Shown here piece by piece: positions 45,432-57,778 of a DNA stretch of 64,000 bases. The notes beneath the pieces were generated by a model. That model ran no database searches. It saw only the letters and a program-made list of their open reading frames with translations, and was not told the DNA's origin. How positions within the stretch are numbered: position 1 is the stretch's first letter; each line of letters starts with the position of its first letter. Location: positions 186,001 through 250,000 of the forward strand of contig NZ_CP048659.1 of assembly GCF_015218165.1 (NCBI RefSeq), in the 5' to 3' direction. The DNA is from Acinetobacter piscicola (GTDB taxonomy: Bacteria; Pseudomonadota; Gammaproteobacteria; Pseudomonadales; Moraxellaceae). Position numbers and translations under genes: made by a program.

Positions 45432-46355
45432 TTATTCTGTATCTAGAATTTCTTCGAGTATGTCTTCATTCGGGGCAAAGAAATAAGCGCCATCTACTGG
45501 GGTCACAAAGTGAAGTAAACGGTCATGAATGCCATCGCCACTTGTACCAAACATACGCACGAGCATTTTATCAATACGCGTTAAGTCTTTGGTATAGGCA
45601 ATAAAGAATAAGCCTTGTTCACCCTGACCATCGCCATAGGGTAGAGAATGACGCAGAATTTCCAGTTCTTCACCAGCATCGTCTTCAACCACCGTACGCG
45701 CAATGTGGGCGTTGTCAGGTTTAACATCATCATCAAGTTCAATACTTTCGAGCTTGGTACGTCCAATAACGTTTTCCTGGGCATCCACTTTTAAGCGTTT
45801 CCAGCTGTCAAGATTATGTACATAGCGCTGTGCAAAGACAAAAGAGCCTTCAGCAAAAATACCTGCTTCTTCACCAAGTAATGCGACTTCGTCACGGTCA
45901 TCAGGGAATTGTGGATTTTCAGTACCGTCAATGAAACCTGTTAAATCACGACCATCTAAATAGCGGAAACACACTCGTTCGTCCAAAACTTCAACTTGGT
46001 CTTGGATGCCATCAAAAAATGATTGGCTCATTGCAAAACATAAATCTGCACGTGCTGAAGCAATATGAATCAGGACATCCGCAGGCACTACAGGCATGTT
46101 GAAAGAACCCTGAATCGGTTCAAGTTGTTTAAAACCTGTCGGAGTTTGAGAATAAAGCTGTGTCCAAAGTGCGGGACCAAATGCGACAGACGTTTTAATT
46201 TCAGCTTCAGGATGCTGGGTGATTAAACGATCACGTGTGCTAAACAGCGCATTGAGTTGTTCTTTTAAAGCATCAATAGACAGATCTTTTAAATTTAAAA
46301 CAATAAAGCGGGCATGATTTGACGGTAAAGGCAAAATTACAGATTGGGCTGTCAT
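45432..46355 (-). CDS. DyP-type heme peroxidase (YfeX-like)
   Basis: A 307-residue dye-decolorising peroxidase. The GxxDG motif is GFIDG (140-144) with catalytic D143, the proximal heme histidine is H217 (NAHIAR), and the distal arginine is R235 (LRHSLPYG). No Tat or Sec signal is present, so it is cytoplasmic, as for YfeX. It should use H2O2 to oxidise heme-related or aromatic compounds. The neighbours give no substrate clue. It is a single-gene unit. Confidence 0.92.
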   Translation of the reverse strand: MTAQSVILPLPSNHARFIVLNLKDLSIDALKEQLNALFSTRDRLITQHPEAEIKTSVAFGPALWTQLYSQTPTGFKQLEPIQGSFNMPVVPADVLIHIASARADLCFAMSQSFFDGIQDQVEVLDERVCFRYLDGRDLTGFIDGTENPQFPDDRDEVALLGEEAGIFAEGSFVFAQRYVHNLDSWKRLKVDAQENVIGRTKLESIELDDDVKPDNAHIARTVVEDDAGEELEILRHSLPYGDGQGEQGLFFIAYTKDLTRIDKMLVRMFGTSGDGIHDRLLHFVTPVDGAYFFAPNEDILEEILDTE

Positions 46356-46519
46356 TACGAGATGGCTCCTTCATTTATTATTCATTCAATTTAACTATTG
46401 TGCATGATCATACACAGACTAGAAAGCGAAGCTTTATATTTTTTAACGATTAAATTAATCGAAAAGTATGGTATTAAAATCGTTATAATTACATTTCAAA
46501 AATTCTCCTGATATTTATT

Positions 46520-47140
46520 ATGTCTTATCAAGTCTGGTTTGCTTATATGTTGGCGTGCTGGGTGATCAGTATTTCCCCTGGTGCGGGCGCAATTGCATCG
46601 ATGTCGAGTGGTTTAAGCTATGGTTTTCGCCGTGGTTATTGGAATGCTTTAGGCTTACAACTGGCATTAATTGTACAAATTGGCATTGTTGCAGCAGGGG
46701 TAGGGGTGTTATTTGCGACGACACCTTGGGCATTTTTATTGGTGAAATGGTTTGGAGTGTTGTATTTATTGTATTTGGCATATTTACAATGGAATGCACC
46801 CATTCAGTCGATCGATATTAAAGCCGAAACTCAGCCTAAAACGATTCCTATGCTCATTCTACATGGTTTCTTGGTGAATATGAGTAATCCTAAAGCCATT
46901 GTGTTTTTACTCGCAGTCTTGCCACAATTTTTAGATTTGTCTAAACCACAGTGGATTCAATATATGATTATGGCTGTCACCATGATTACGATTGATTTGA
47001 TCGTGATGGCAGGTTATACAGGTTTAGCCGCTAAAGTACTACGATTATTGAAATCACCAAAACAACAAAAATATATGAATCGTACTTTTGCCATATTATT
47101 TAGTTGCGCCGCAGCTTTGTTGAGTTTGGTGCATCAGTGA
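46520..47140 (+). CDS. LysE/RhtB-family amino acid exporter
   Basis: A 206-residue inner-membrane exporter with five or six transmembrane helices. The opening WVISISPGAGAIASMSSGLSYGFRRGYWNALGLQ has the PGA and G-GxxxG elements of the family, and the central GFLVNMSNPKAIVFLLAVLPQFL is the conserved NPK segment. It should export homoserine, threonine or a related metabolite. It is monocistronic; the ribosome site CTCCTGA is not obvious. Confidence 0.88.
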   Translation: MSYQVWFAYMLACWVISISPGAGAIASMSSGLSYGFRRGYWNALGLQLALIVQIGIVAAGVGVLFATTPWAFLLVKWFGVLYLLYLAYLQWNAPIQSIDIKAETQPKTIPMLILHGFLVNMSNPKAIVFLLAVLPQFLDLSKPQWIQYMIMAVTMITIDLIVMAGYTGLAAKVLRLLKSPKQQKYMNRTFAILFSCAAALLSLVHQ

Positions 47141-47309
47141 TGGAATACATTTTAAGTATTCTTTTTTAGAATGAGCTTATATTTACACGAAAAACGTTGA
47201 GTCATAATGATCTTATGTTTGAGTGGAGACATATACCGTAAAAAGCAAATCATTAAACAGACTATATTAAACTTTGGCAGTGAGTTTAATGATTTGAAGC
47301 TCTCAGGTT

Positions 47310-48107
47310 TTAACGGATTTTTTTAACTTTTTGAATAATAAAGATCATGGCAAATACAATCGACATGGTTAAAACAATGCTTAAACCTGTGGAAATATTT
47401 AAACCCGTACTTGACCATAAACCGACAGTCACACCCATTTGAGCAATGATAAAAGCAGCAATGACCATTTGTTTTGGAGAGTGTGACACGAGACGTGCAC
47501 TGAGTGCAGGAATAACCAACAATGCACCCATGAGTAAAGAGCCCACAGCACGTAATGCTAAAACGGTAAATAATGCCAAAAGCAACATGAAAATTAGGCG
47601 TTGCCATTTTGCATTAACCCCTTCACTGACCGCAATATCAGGATCAATGGCAATTTGAATCTGCGCTTGCCAATAGTGAAATAAAACAGCCAAAGCTGCG
47701 ATGATAATACCAATAAATACAGGTAAATCTGACCATTCAATGGTGAGTAGGTCACCAAATAGATAACTCAATAATTCAGGTCGTAGGGCAGGTAAGTGCT
47801 GAATCAGCAACAAGCCTGAACAGAGTAAAGTTGCGGAGCACAGCGCAAGCAAAGCATCATTGGGTAAACGAGGATCGTGCAATACCCAAAGAATTGCCAC
47901 TAATAAAATAGCGGTAAACGTTACACCAATCCATAAAGGCAGACTTAGCACTGCTGCAAGTGCCACCCCTAAGAGCGTGCCGTGTGCCATGGTATCGGCA
48001 AAAAAAGACATCCTGCGCCACAACATTAAACACCCCAAAGGTGCTGTTAGAAAAACCAAAAGTGTGCCCATAATCCATGCTGGTAATAGCAGTTGTAACC
48101 ATTCCAT
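47310..48107 (-). CDS. znuB: Zinc ABC transporter permease ZnuB
   Basis: A 265-residue permease of the ABC-3 family with eight or so transmembrane helices: WRRMSFFADTMAHGTLLGVALAAVL near the N-terminus and GSLLMGALLVIPALSARLVSHSPKQM later. It imports Zn(II) with ZnuC and ZnuA. Two adjacent ATGs (48110 and 48107) are possible starts. The gene begins three to six bases after the znuC stop codon, so the two are translated together. Confidence 0.92.
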   Translation of the reverse strand: MEWLQLLLPAWIMGTLLVFLTAPLGCLMLWRRMSFFADTMAHGTLLGVALAAVLSLPLWIGVTFTAILLVAILWVLHDPRLPNDALLALCSATLLCSGLLLIQHLPALRPELLSYLFGDLLTIEWSDLPVFIGIIIAALAVLFHYWQAQIQIAIDPDIAVSEGVNAKWQRLIFMLLLALFTVLALRAVGSLLMGALLVIPALSARLVSHSPKQMVIAAFIIAQMGVTVGLWSSTGLNISTGLSIVLTMSIVFAMIFIIQKVKKIR

Positions 48108-48113
48108 CATGAT

Positions 48114-48911
48114 CTAGGCTTCCGGTTCAGGGTGAATGTGGGGACGAGCATCATGTTCACAGGTTTTTGCAGAGTCACCGTGTGCACAATGATCATGATG
48201 GTGTTGATATGGGACACGATTTGTCCCGAAAATCGCTTGATACTCAGGATGTTGTTGAATATTTTCAGGTAAACCACTACAGCAAATATGTTTGTTTAAA
48301 CACACGACCCGTTGTGTCCCTTGCATGACCCATTGTAAATCATGCGATACGATTAAAATCGAACAACCATAGCGTTCAGGCAAACTGCGCACATAATCAT
48401 AGAGTTCAGCTTCAGACTGAATGTCTAAGCCTTGCATAGGTTCATCAAGCACTAAAACATCCGGTTGGCGTAATAACGCCCGTGCCAATAGCACACGTTG
48501 ACGTTCGCCACCTGAAAGCTGCTGTACTTTTGAGTCTTTTAGTTTGGTAATGCCTGTATCTCGAATGATTTCGGTTTTAATGGTTTTGTCGCATTTTTCG
48601 AGATCAAGTAAATCTTTCACACGTAGTGGTAAACTATGCGAAGGATTGAATTTTTGTGGTACATATGCCAGTTTGAGTTTTTTAGGGCTAATGATTTTAC
48701 CTGAGTTGGGCTTTACTATGCCCAATAGCACCTTAATCAGGGTTGATTTTCCTGCGCCATTGGGACCAATCAGCGTGACAATTTCTTTTTCATGTAAAGA
48801 AAAATCAACATTTTTTAAAATATCACGCTCATCAATCCGCACATTGATCTGTTGTAATTGCACAAGCGAAGCTGTGACTGGCTTTAAGCCTTGTTCGAGC
48901 ACTGCTGACAT
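48114..48911 (-). CDS. znuC: Zinc ABC transporter ATPase ZnuC with His-rich tail
   Basis: A 265-residue ATPase: Walker A GPNGAGKST (49-57), signature QLSGGERQRVLLARA (from 121), Walker B DVLVLDEPMQGLD (151-163) and H-loop ILIVSHDLQWVM. After residue 235 comes a histidine-rich tail (QHHHDHCAHGDS ... HDARPHIHP) with two cysteines, a likely zinc sensor or store. The first codons overlap the end of zur by 28 bases, so zur-znuC-znuB form one transcript. Confidence 0.94.
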   Translation of the reverse strand: MSAVLEQGLKPVTASLVQLQQINVRIDERDILKNVDFSLHEKEIVTLIGPNGAGKSTLIKVLLGIVKPNSGKIISPKKLKLAYVPQKFNPSHSLPLRVKDLLDLEKCDKTIKTEIIRDTGITKLKDSKVQQLSGGERQRVLLARALLRQPDVLVLDEPMQGLDIQSEAELYDYVRSLPERYGCSILIVSHDLQWVMQGTQRVVCLNKHICCSGLPENIQQHPEYQAIFGTNRVPYQHHHDHCAHGDSAKTCEHDARPHIHPEPEA

Positions 48912-49381
48912 AGTCCTGAAATCTCGATAATACTGTGGTGTGCTTTAAATCCATCTGAATCTGAGAGTTGATCAAGTTGCTCAATCAGACCTTTAGCAGA
49001 AGCCTCTTTCACCGTATGGCATTCAGAACAAATCAAAAAAGCCGCTTGGTGTCCTTCACGAGGGTGGCAACACGGAATATAGGCATTGATAGAGGTTAAA
49101 CGGTGAATAAAACCCTTTTCTAATAAAAAGTCTAATGTTCTATACACTGTTGGTGGGGCAGCAGGGCGTTCAGATGAGCCTTTTAGTTTTGCTAATAAGT
49201 CATACGCACCCACGGGACCTGTCGAATTTAAGATGAGTTCTAGCACTTCTTTTCGTAGAGGTGTGAGACGAGCACCCGCAGCAGCACAAATATTTTCTGC
49301 TTCTATTAGACGAGTTTTGACATTTTGATGGTCATGGACGCCATGTAAAGTATCATGATGCTCGTGTGAACATAGGTTCAT
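48884..49381 (-). CDS. zur: Zinc uptake regulator Zur (Fur family)
   Basis: A 165-residue Fur-family repressor from the ATG at 49381, with GAGG seven bases upstream; a TTG at 49393 is a weaker alternative. The winged helix includes AGARLTPLRKEVLELILNS and RPAAPPTVYRTLDFLLEKG. The structural zinc cysteines are LICSEC (about 118-121) and the C-terminal LCQQC. The N-terminus is histidine-rich (CSHEHHDTLHGVHDHQN). With zinc it should repress the divergent znu promoters through the box at 49478-49492. Confidence 0.93.
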   Translation of the reverse strand: MNLCSHEHHDTLHGVHDHQNVKTRLIEAENICAAAGARLTPLRKEVLELILNSTGPVGAYDLLAKLKGSSERPAAPPTVYRTLDFLLEKGFIHRLTSINAYIPCCHPREGHQAAFLICSECHTVKEASAKGLIEQLDQLSDSDGFKAHHSIIEISGLCQQCSNKA

Positions 49382-49477
49382 TGCACACCTCAAAAGACGT
49401 TTTTAGTAAAAGGACAATCACAAATAGTAACATGAAGCCTGATCATGTTACGAATGGCATAGGTTTTTTTTCATATT

Positions 49478-49492
49478 TGTTATATTATAACA
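49478..49492. promoter_or_regulatory. Zur box
   Basis: TGTTATATTATAACA is a perfect palindrome around a central T, in the 139-base gap between the divergent zur-znuCB and znuA genes. It matches the known TGTTATA-n-TATAACA Zur operator of Acinetobacter and other gammaproteobacteria. It lies 28 bases before the znuA ATG and should repress at least that side when zinc is plentiful. Confidence 0.88.
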
Positions 49493-49520
49493 TTTAAGTA
49501 ATTTTGGTAAATTTTTCCAC

Positions 49521-50363
49521 ATGAAACGCTTCTTTGCTTTCTGTGTCAGCGCATTATTTGCAGGTATGGCGTGGGCACAAGCACCTTTGGTGGTGTCAAC
49601 ACATCCTATTTATTTGATTTCAAAAAAAGTCATGCAAGGTATTGAAGAACCTGTATTGCTTTTAGATCATCAAAGTGGACATGATGTACAGCTAACGCCA
49701 TTGAACCGGAAAACCATTAAAGAGGCATCTTTGGTGATTTGGCTGGGTAAAGCCCATGAAGCACCGCTCGAAAAAGCGTTGCAAGATAATGCCAATGCCA
49801 TTTCTATTTTAGATTCGGGTATTATCCAAGCCTTGCCCTTAAGAAGTCCACGAGGTATTGCCTTAAAAGATACTGTCGATACTCATGTATGGCTTGATCC
49901 AAACAATGCTGTACGTATCGGTTTCTTTATTGCAGCTTTACGTTCACAACAACATCCTGAAAATAAAACAGCGTATTGGAATAATGCGAAAAAATTTGCC
50001 AATGAAATGCTTTTAGCATCACAAAAATATACAGGAGAGGGGGTAGCACGACCATATTGGGCATATCATGATGCTTATCAATATTTAGAACGTTCGCTTA
50101 ACTTAAAATTTGCGGGTGCGATGACTGATGACCCACATGTTGCACCCACGATTGCCCAAATTAAATACCTCAATGACCATCGACCAAGCAAAAAAGTCTG
50201 TTTACTTGCTGAAGCCAGTGCGAGCCCAAGTCAATATAAAAAATTGGGTGCAATTACATTTCAATCGGTTGATGAATCTTTAGCGAAACAACAAGATTTT
50301 GTGGTTGCATGGCAAACTTTAGCTGCACAAACACAAGCTTGCGTAGTTAATGCACGAAAATGA
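49521..50363 (+). CDS. znuA: Zinc ABC transporter periplasmic binding protein ZnuA
   Basis: A 280-residue precursor with a signal peptide ending near AWA-QAP. Zinc ligands fit H54 (GHDVQLTP), the histidine of DTHVWLDPNNA and the histidine of YWAYHDAYQYLE. The acidic/histidine-rich loop found in E. coli ZnuA between the first ligands is missing here; histidine clusters occur in ZnuC and Zur instead. It captures Zn(II) in the periplasm for ZnuBC and is transcribed alone under the Zur box. Confidence 0.9.
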   Translation: MKRFFAFCVSALFAGMAWAQAPLVVSTHPIYLISKKVMQGIEEPVLLLDHQSGHDVQLTPLNRKTIKEASLVIWLGKAHEAPLEKALQDNANAISILDSGIIQALPLRSPRGIALKDTVDTHVWLDPNNAVRIGFFIAALRSQQHPENKTAYWNNAKKFANEMLLASQKYTGEGVARPYWAYHDAYQYLERSLNLKFAGAMTDDPHVAPTIAQIKYLNDHRPSKKVCLLAEASASPSQYKKLGAITFQSVDESLAKQQDFVVAWQTLAAQTQACVVNARK

Positions 50364-50534
50364 TGCAAATATTAAGCAACAATTGTACAGATCAAAAGCA
50401 ATTTAATCTGTGAAAAAAACACGACTAAGGTCGGGAAAAGATTGCATGTTCAGGGGTGTAACTCTATAATGCCTGCGATTAAAAACGATCATCAGCTAAA
50501 CTTGTCAAGCATTTATGCTGTGAGTGGATAAAAA

Positions 50535-50927
50535 ATGAGCCGAACTAGTCGCATGATTGACCGACGATTAGCGAAAGCTTTGGTCTATTTACAAGCATGT
50601 ATGATTCCTGTTTCAGCCTTGATAGGGTGGGTCTTGAAAGACTCGACTGCGGCTTTGAGTGCAGCATTAGGTGCACTAATATGTTGGCTTGCTAGTTGTT
50701 ATTTTTCTTGGCAGTCATTTCGAGCAGCAGGCGCGCGAGCATCGAAACAAGTTCTTTCGAACATGTATCGGGGCATGATGGGCAAATTTGCAATTGTGAT
50801 CGTTGGATTCATTTTAATTTTAAGCAATGTCAAACCGTTATCCCCGGTCGCATTGTTTTGTGGTTTTATACTTGTACAAGCCATGACGTGGATTGCTCCT
50901 TTTTGGGCAACCCGTTTACAAAAATGA
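50535..50927 (+). CDS. atpI: ATP synthase subunit I
   Basis: A 130-residue membrane protein with four hydrophobic segments (MIPVSALIGWVL, ALSAALGALICWLASCYF, FAIVIVGFILILS, ALFCGFILVQAMTW). This is the atpI/UncI pattern and it occupies the first position of the atp operon, 110 bases before atpB. It assists c-ring assembly and is not part of the finished enzyme. The 171 bases upstream (50364-50534) should hold the operon promoter. Confidence 0.88.
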   Translation: MSRTSRMIDRRLAKALVYLQACMIPVSALIGWVLKDSTAALSAALGALICWLASCYFSWQSFRAAGARASKQVLSNMYRGMMGKFAIVIVGFILILSNVKPLSPVALFCGFILVQAMTWIAPFWATRLQK

Positions 50928-51034
50928 GTATAAGCACAGCAAAAATTGAAAAGTTTTTCAGGAATAGGCGAGATATCAAGCAGCACGCGATATTCGTTTT
51001 ATTCTATTAGTTTTTTTACATTGACCAGGTGTGA

Positions 51035-51913
<879 letters not shown>

Positions 51914-51988
51914 TGGTATTACCTAACTATCAATCGGTGGTTAGGTACAGTTTTTTTAACTTAATTTGGTATAAAACCTAACCTCTGA

Positions 51989-52243
<255 letters not shown>

Positions 52244-52282
52244 TCAGCTTAATTCCTAAATTAAACCATTGAGGAATTTGCA

Positions 52283-52753
52283 ATGAATATCAACCTCACA
52301 TTGATTGGCCAAGCGATTGCATTTGCGATTTTTGTCGCATTCTGCATGAAGTTTGTATGGCCACCACTAATCAATGCGATTAGTGAGCGTCAGCGTAAAA
52401 TCGCTGATGGCTTAAATGCTGCTGAAAAAGCGAAAGCTGATCTTGCTGATGCGCAAGCACAAGTAAAGCAAGAAATTGATGCAGCAAAAGCACAAGCGGC
52501 TCAATTGATCGAACAAGCGAACCGTCGTGCGGCACAATTGGTCGAAGAAGCGCGTACCCAAGCATCTGCTGAAGGTGAGCGTATTCGTCAACAAGCGAAA
52601 GATGCTGTTGACCAAGACATCAATTCTGCTCGTGAAGAATTACGTCAACAAGTTGCTGCTCTTGCAGTTGCTGGTGCAGAAAAAATTCTGAACCAACAAG
52701 TTGACGCAGAAGCTCATAATGCCATGCTGAATCAGCTGGCTGCTAAACTTTAA
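52283..52753 (+). CDS. atpF: ATP synthase Fo subunit b
   Basis: A 156-residue stator stalk subunit. One N-terminal transmembrane helix (about 5-26) is followed by a long Ala/Gln/Lys-rich coiled coil ([21 protein letters not shown]) that dimerises and holds F1. Length equals E. coli b. GAGGAA precedes the ATG. Confidence 0.95.
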   Translation: MNINLTLIGQAIAFAIFVAFCMKFVWPPLINAISERQRKIADGLNAAEKAKADLADAQAQVKQEIDAAKAQAAQLIEQANRRAAQLVEEARTQASAEGERIRQQAKDAVDQDINSAREELRQQVAALAVAGAEKILNQQVDAEAHNAMLNQLAAKL

Positions 52754-52764
52754 GAGAGGCGAAT

Positions 52765-53301
52765 ATGGCTGAACTCTTGACGTTGGCACGCCCATACGCT
52801 AAAGCAGCATTTGCTTATGCATCTGAGCAAAATGCAACTGACGCTTGGTCAAATGCATTACAACTGCTCAGTGCTGCGGTGCAAGATGAAGCATTCTCCG
52901 CTTATTTAAATCGCCCTGAGTTGACACCTGCTGAGCAGGTTGCACTTTTCGCGAAAGTTTTAGGTGAACAGCAAACTGAAGCGGTGTCAAACTTTTTGAC
53001 ACTTCTTGCTGACAACGGTCGTTTGACCTTGTTACCTGAAATTGAAGCTGAATTTGAACAACTCAAATCGCAAAATAACAACACTGTAGACGTTGTGATT
53101 GAATCGGCTTTCCCGCTAGATTCAGTACAAGAACAGAAGTTGGCTCATGCGTTGGAAAAACGTTTGAACAGCGCTGTGAAAGTTACAGTTGAAGTAAACC
53201 CAGCATTGATTGCTGGTGTTGTTATTCGTGCAGGCGACCAAGTGATAGATGATTCTGCGCTTAGCAAGCTTGAAAAAATGCGTACTCGTCTTTTAGCGTA
53301 A
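52765..53301 (+). CDS. atpH: ATP synthase F1 subunit delta
   Basis: A 178-residue subunit joining the b dimer to the top of F1. The helical N-domain is [22 protein letters not shown] and the C-domain contains [33 protein letters not shown], the conserved signature. It starts 11 bases after atpF with an AGAGG site. Confidence 0.95.
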   Translation: MAELLTLARPYAKAAFAYASEQNATDAWSNALQLLSAAVQDEAFSAYLNRPELTPAEQVALFAKVLGEQQTEAVSNFLTLLADNGRLTLLPEIEAEFEQLKSQNNNTVDVVIESAFPLDSVQEQKLAHALEKRLNSAVKVTVEVNPALIAGVVIRAGDQVIDDSALSKLEKMRTRLLA

Positions 53302-53361
53302 TTGTGCATCATAATTACATAAGACGAAGACTGAACTAATAAAAGATTGAGGTATAGCGCA

Positions 53362-54906
53362 ATGCAACAACTGAATCCATCCGAGATCAGTGCGCTCATT
53401 AAACAGCGTATCGGCGATCTGGACACCAGCGCGACCGCTAAGAACGAAGGAACCATTGTGATGGTTTCCGACGGTATTGTGCGTATTCACGGCCTTGCTG
53501 ATGCAATGTACGGTGAAATGATCGAATTCGACGGCGGCTTATACGGTATGGCACTGAACCTAGAACAGGATTCAGTGGGTGCCGTTGTTTTAGGTAACTA
53601 CTTAAGCCTTCAAGAAGGTCAAAAAGCTCGTTGCACAGGCCGTGTATTAGAAGTTCCAGTTGGTCCTGAACTTCTTGGTCGTGTCGTAGATGCTTTGGGT
53701 AATCCAATTGATGGTAAAGGCCCAATTGATGCAAAACTTACAGATGCTGTTGAAAAAGTAGCACCTGGTGTAATTTGGCGTCAATCTGTAGATGAGCCTG
53801 TACAAACTGGTTATAAATCAGTTGATACAATGATTCCTGTAGGCCGTGGTCAGCGTGAGTTGATCATTGGTGACCGTCAAACTGGTAAAACAGCGATGGC
53901 GATCGATGCGATCATTGCTCAAAAACAATCAGGCATTAAATGTGTATACGTTGCGATTGGTCAAAAACAATCAACGATTGCAAACGTTGTACGTAAGCTT
54001 GAAGAAACTGGTGCTATGGCGTACACAACTGTTGTAGCAGCTGCTGCAGCGGATCCTGCAGCAATGCAGTATCTTGCTCCATATGCTGGTTGTACAATGG
54101 GTGAGTACTTCCGTGACCGTGGTGAAGATGCGCTTATCATTTATGATGACTTGTCTAAACAAGCGGTTGCGTATCGTCAAATTTCATTGCTTCTTCGTCG
54201 TCCACCAGGTCGTGAAGCTTATCCAGGTGACGTGTTCTATCTTCATTCACGTCTACTTGAACGTGCTTCTCGTGTATCTGCTGACTACGTTGAGAAATTC
54301 ACTAACGGTGAAGTTAAAGGCCAAACTGGTTCATTAACTGCATTACCGATTATTGAAACTCAAGCAGGTGACGTATCTGCATTCGTACCAACCAACGTAA
54401 TTTCGATTACTGACGGTCAGATCTTCTTAGAAACATCATTATTCAACGCAGGTATTCGTCCTGCTGTGAACGCGGGTATCTCTGTATCGCGTGTTGGTGG
54501 TTCTGCACAAACGAAGATCATCAAAAAATTGTCTGGTGGTATCCGTACTGCTTTAGCACAATACCGTGAATTGGCTGCGTTTGCTCAGTTCGCTTCTGAC
54601 CTTGACGAAGCAACGCGTAAGCAACTTGAACATGGTCAACGTGTAACTGAATTAATGAAGCAAAAACAATATGCTCCATATTCAATTGCTGACCAAGCAG
54701 TTTCAATTTATGCATCTAACGAAGGTTATATGGCTGACGTTGAAGTGAAGAAAATCGTAGACTTTGATGCTGCGTTAATTTCTTACTTCCGTTCAGAACA
54801 TGCTGCGTTAATGCAAAAAATCGATGAAACTGGTGCTTATGACAAAGACATCGAAGCTGCAATTAAAGCAGGTATTGAAAGCTTTAAAGCGACTCAAACT
54901 TACTAA
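53362..54906 (+). CDS. atpA: ATP synthase F1 subunit alpha
   Basis: A 514-residue subunit from the ATG at 53362 ([10 protein letters not shown]), with GAGG nine bases upstream; a TTG at 53347 would overlap that site. The P-loop is GDRQTGKT (170-177) and the arginine finger region is in VSRVGGSAQ. Alpha alternates with beta and carries non-catalytic nucleotide sites. Confidence 0.96.
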   Translation: MQQLNPSEISALIKQRIGDLDTSATAKNEGTIVMVSDGIVRIHGLADAMYGEMIEFDGGLYGMALNLEQDSVGAVVLGNYLSLQEGQKARCTGRVLEVPVGPELLGRVVDALGNPIDGKGPIDAKLTDAVEKVAPGVIWRQSVDEPVQTGYKSVDTMIPVGRGQRELIIGDRQTGKTAMAIDAIIAQKQSGIKCVYVAIGQKQSTIANVVRKLEETGAMAYTTVVAAAAADPAAMQYLAPYAGCTMGEYFRDRGEDALIIYDDLSKQAVAYRQISLLLRRPPGREAYPGDVFYLHSRLLERASRVSADYVEKFTNGEVKGQTGSLTALPIIETQAGDVSAFVPTNVISITDGQIFLETSLFNAGIRPAVNAGISVSRVGGSAQTKIIKKLSGGIRTALAQYRELAAFAQFASDLDEATRKQLEHGQRVTELMKQKQYAPYSIADQAVSIYASNEGYMADVEVKKIVDFDAALISYFRSEHAALMQKIDETGAYDKDIEAAIKAGIESFKATQTY

Positions 54907-54979
54907 GATTCAACGATGTTGAATCTAGTTATGGTTTGGTTCACGGAATCAACCTTCGAAGGCTCGAAAGGGCTTTCGA
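54906..54979 (+). other. Paired hairpins between atpA and atpG
   Basis: In the 89-base gap there is a perfect 9-bp hairpin (54906-54914 with 54918-54926) starting at the last base of the atpA stop codon, then CCTTCGAAGG (54953-54962) and TCGAAAG/CTTTCGA (54964-54970 with 54973-54979). No T run follows. These could stabilise processed ends or attenuate transcription between alpha and gamma. Confidence 0.55.
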
Positions 54980-54995
54980 ATACTAGGTTAAGCGT

Positions 54996-55865
54996 ATGGC
55001 AAATTTAAAAGAAATTCGCGCCAAAGTAGCTAGTATCAAGAGCACGCAGAAAATTACTCGCGCGATGCAAATGGTAGCAGCTTCTAAGATGCGTCGTGCG
55101 CAAGAGCGCATGGCTCAGGGCCGTCCGTATGCCGAAAATATGCACCGTGTAATTGCTCATTTGGTACAAGCGAATCCTGAATATAAACACCGTTATATGG
55201 TTGAACGCCCAGTCAAACGCGTTGGCTATATCATTGTGTCTTCAGATCGTGGTCTTGCTGGTGGTTTGAACATTAACTTGTTCAAAAAAGTGGTTAAACA
55301 CGTACAACAGCAACAAGAGCAGTCAATTGAAGTTCAATTTGCTTTGATTGGTCAAAAAGCGGTTTCGTTTTTTAAAAACTACGGCGGTAAAGTACTTGGG
55401 GCGACTACGAATGTAGGCGATGCACCAAGTCTTGAACAGTTAACTGGTTCTGTACAAGTGATGTTGGACGCATTTGATAAAGGCGAATTAGATCGTATTT
55501 ATCTTGTGTCAAACGGCTTTGTCAATGCCATGACTCAAAACCAAAAAATCGAACAACTTGTTCCTTTAGCTGCTGCTGAAGAGAATGAAGGTCTAAACCG
55601 CCAATACGGTTGGGACTACCTCTATGAACCAGAAGCTGAAGAGCTTTTGAATGGTTTATTGGTTCGTTACATTGAGTCTATGGTGTATCAAGGTGTGATT
55701 GAAAATATCGCATGTGAACAGTCTGCTCGTATGGTTGCAATGAAAGCTGCAACAGATAATGCGGGTGAATTGATCAAGAGCCTACAACTCATTTATAACA
55801 AGCTGCGTCAAGCCGCGATTACTCAGGAAATTTCTGAGATCGTTGGTGGTGCCGCTGCCGTTTAA
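54996..55865 (+). CDS. atpG: ATP synthase F1 subunit gamma
   Basis: A 289-residue central shaft subunit. The N-terminal helix is [32 protein letters not shown] and the C-terminal helix is [44 protein letters not shown]; both are strongly conserved and form the rotating coiled coil. Length matches E. coli gamma (287). Confidence 0.96.
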   Translation: MANLKEIRAKVASIKSTQKITRAMQMVAASKMRRAQERMAQGRPYAENMHRVIAHLVQANPEYKHRYMVERPVKRVGYIIVSSDRGLAGGLNINLFKKVVKHVQQQQEQSIEVQFALIGQKAVSFFKNYGGKVLGATTNVGDAPSLEQLTGSVQVMLDAFDKGELDRIYLVSNGFVNAMTQNQKIEQLVPLAAAEENEGLNRQYGWDYLYEPEAEELLNGLLVRYIESMVYQGVIENIACEQSARMVAMKAATDNAGELIKSLQLIYNKLRQAAITQEISEIVGGAAAV

Positions 55866-55876
55866 CATTATTTTGA

Positions 55877-57286
<1,410 letters not shown>

Positions 57287-57312
57287 TTAGTTCCCTAATT
57301 TAGGAGATTCTC

Positions 57313-57732
57313 ATGTCTACGATGCAATGTGATGTTGTCAGTGTTAAAGAGTCTTTGTACTCAGGCACTGTAACAATGCTAATCGCGAAAGGTGCTGGCG
57401 GTGAACTCGGTATTATGCCTGGTCATGCTCCGTTAGTTACTTTACTTAAGCCGGGCGCGATTCGCGTTCTGCTTGAGAACGGTACAGAAGAGTTAATCTA
57501 TGTATCTGGTGGTGTACTTGAAGTTCAACCGCATGTTGTTACGGTTCTAGCAGATACTGCTGTCCGTGCAGAAAACTTAGATGAAGCTGCAATTATTGAA
57601 GCACGTAAAAATGCTGAACAATTGCTTGCAAATCAAAAGAGCGATTTGGACGCTGCTGCTGCTTTGGCTGCGCTTGCAGAAACTGCTGCTCAGTTGGAAA
57701 CCATCCGCAAAATCAAAAACCGCGCTCAATAA
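57313..57732 (+). CDS. atpC: ATP synthase F1 subunit epsilon
   Basis: A 139-residue subunit with the N-terminal beta sandwich (MQCDVVSVKESLYSGTVTMLIAKGAGGELGIMPGHAPLVT) and C-terminal two-helix domain that can brake ATP hydrolysis. It closes the operon and is followed by a terminator. Confidence 0.95.
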   Translation: MSTMQCDVVSVKESLYSGTVTMLIAKGAGGELGIMPGHAPLVTLLKPGAIRVLLENGTEELIYVSGGVLEVQPHVVTVLADTAVRAENLDEAAIIEARKNAEQLLANQKSDLDAAAALAALAETAAQLETIRKIKNRAQ

Positions 57733-57752
57733 GACGCAGTTTGAGATTGAAG

Positions 57753-57776
57753 AACCGTCCGAAAGGGCGGTTTTTT
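57753..57776 (+). terminator. Terminator of the atp operon
   Basis: An 8-bp stem with one wobble (57753-57760 with 57765-57772), GAAA loop and six T residues. It ends two bases before the stop codon of the convergent Thg1-like gene. Confidence 0.92.
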
Positions 57777-57778
57777 AT

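Noticed and set aside
48544..48930. 128-codon plus-strand frame
   Set aside because: It is antisense to znuC, whose motifs are complete.
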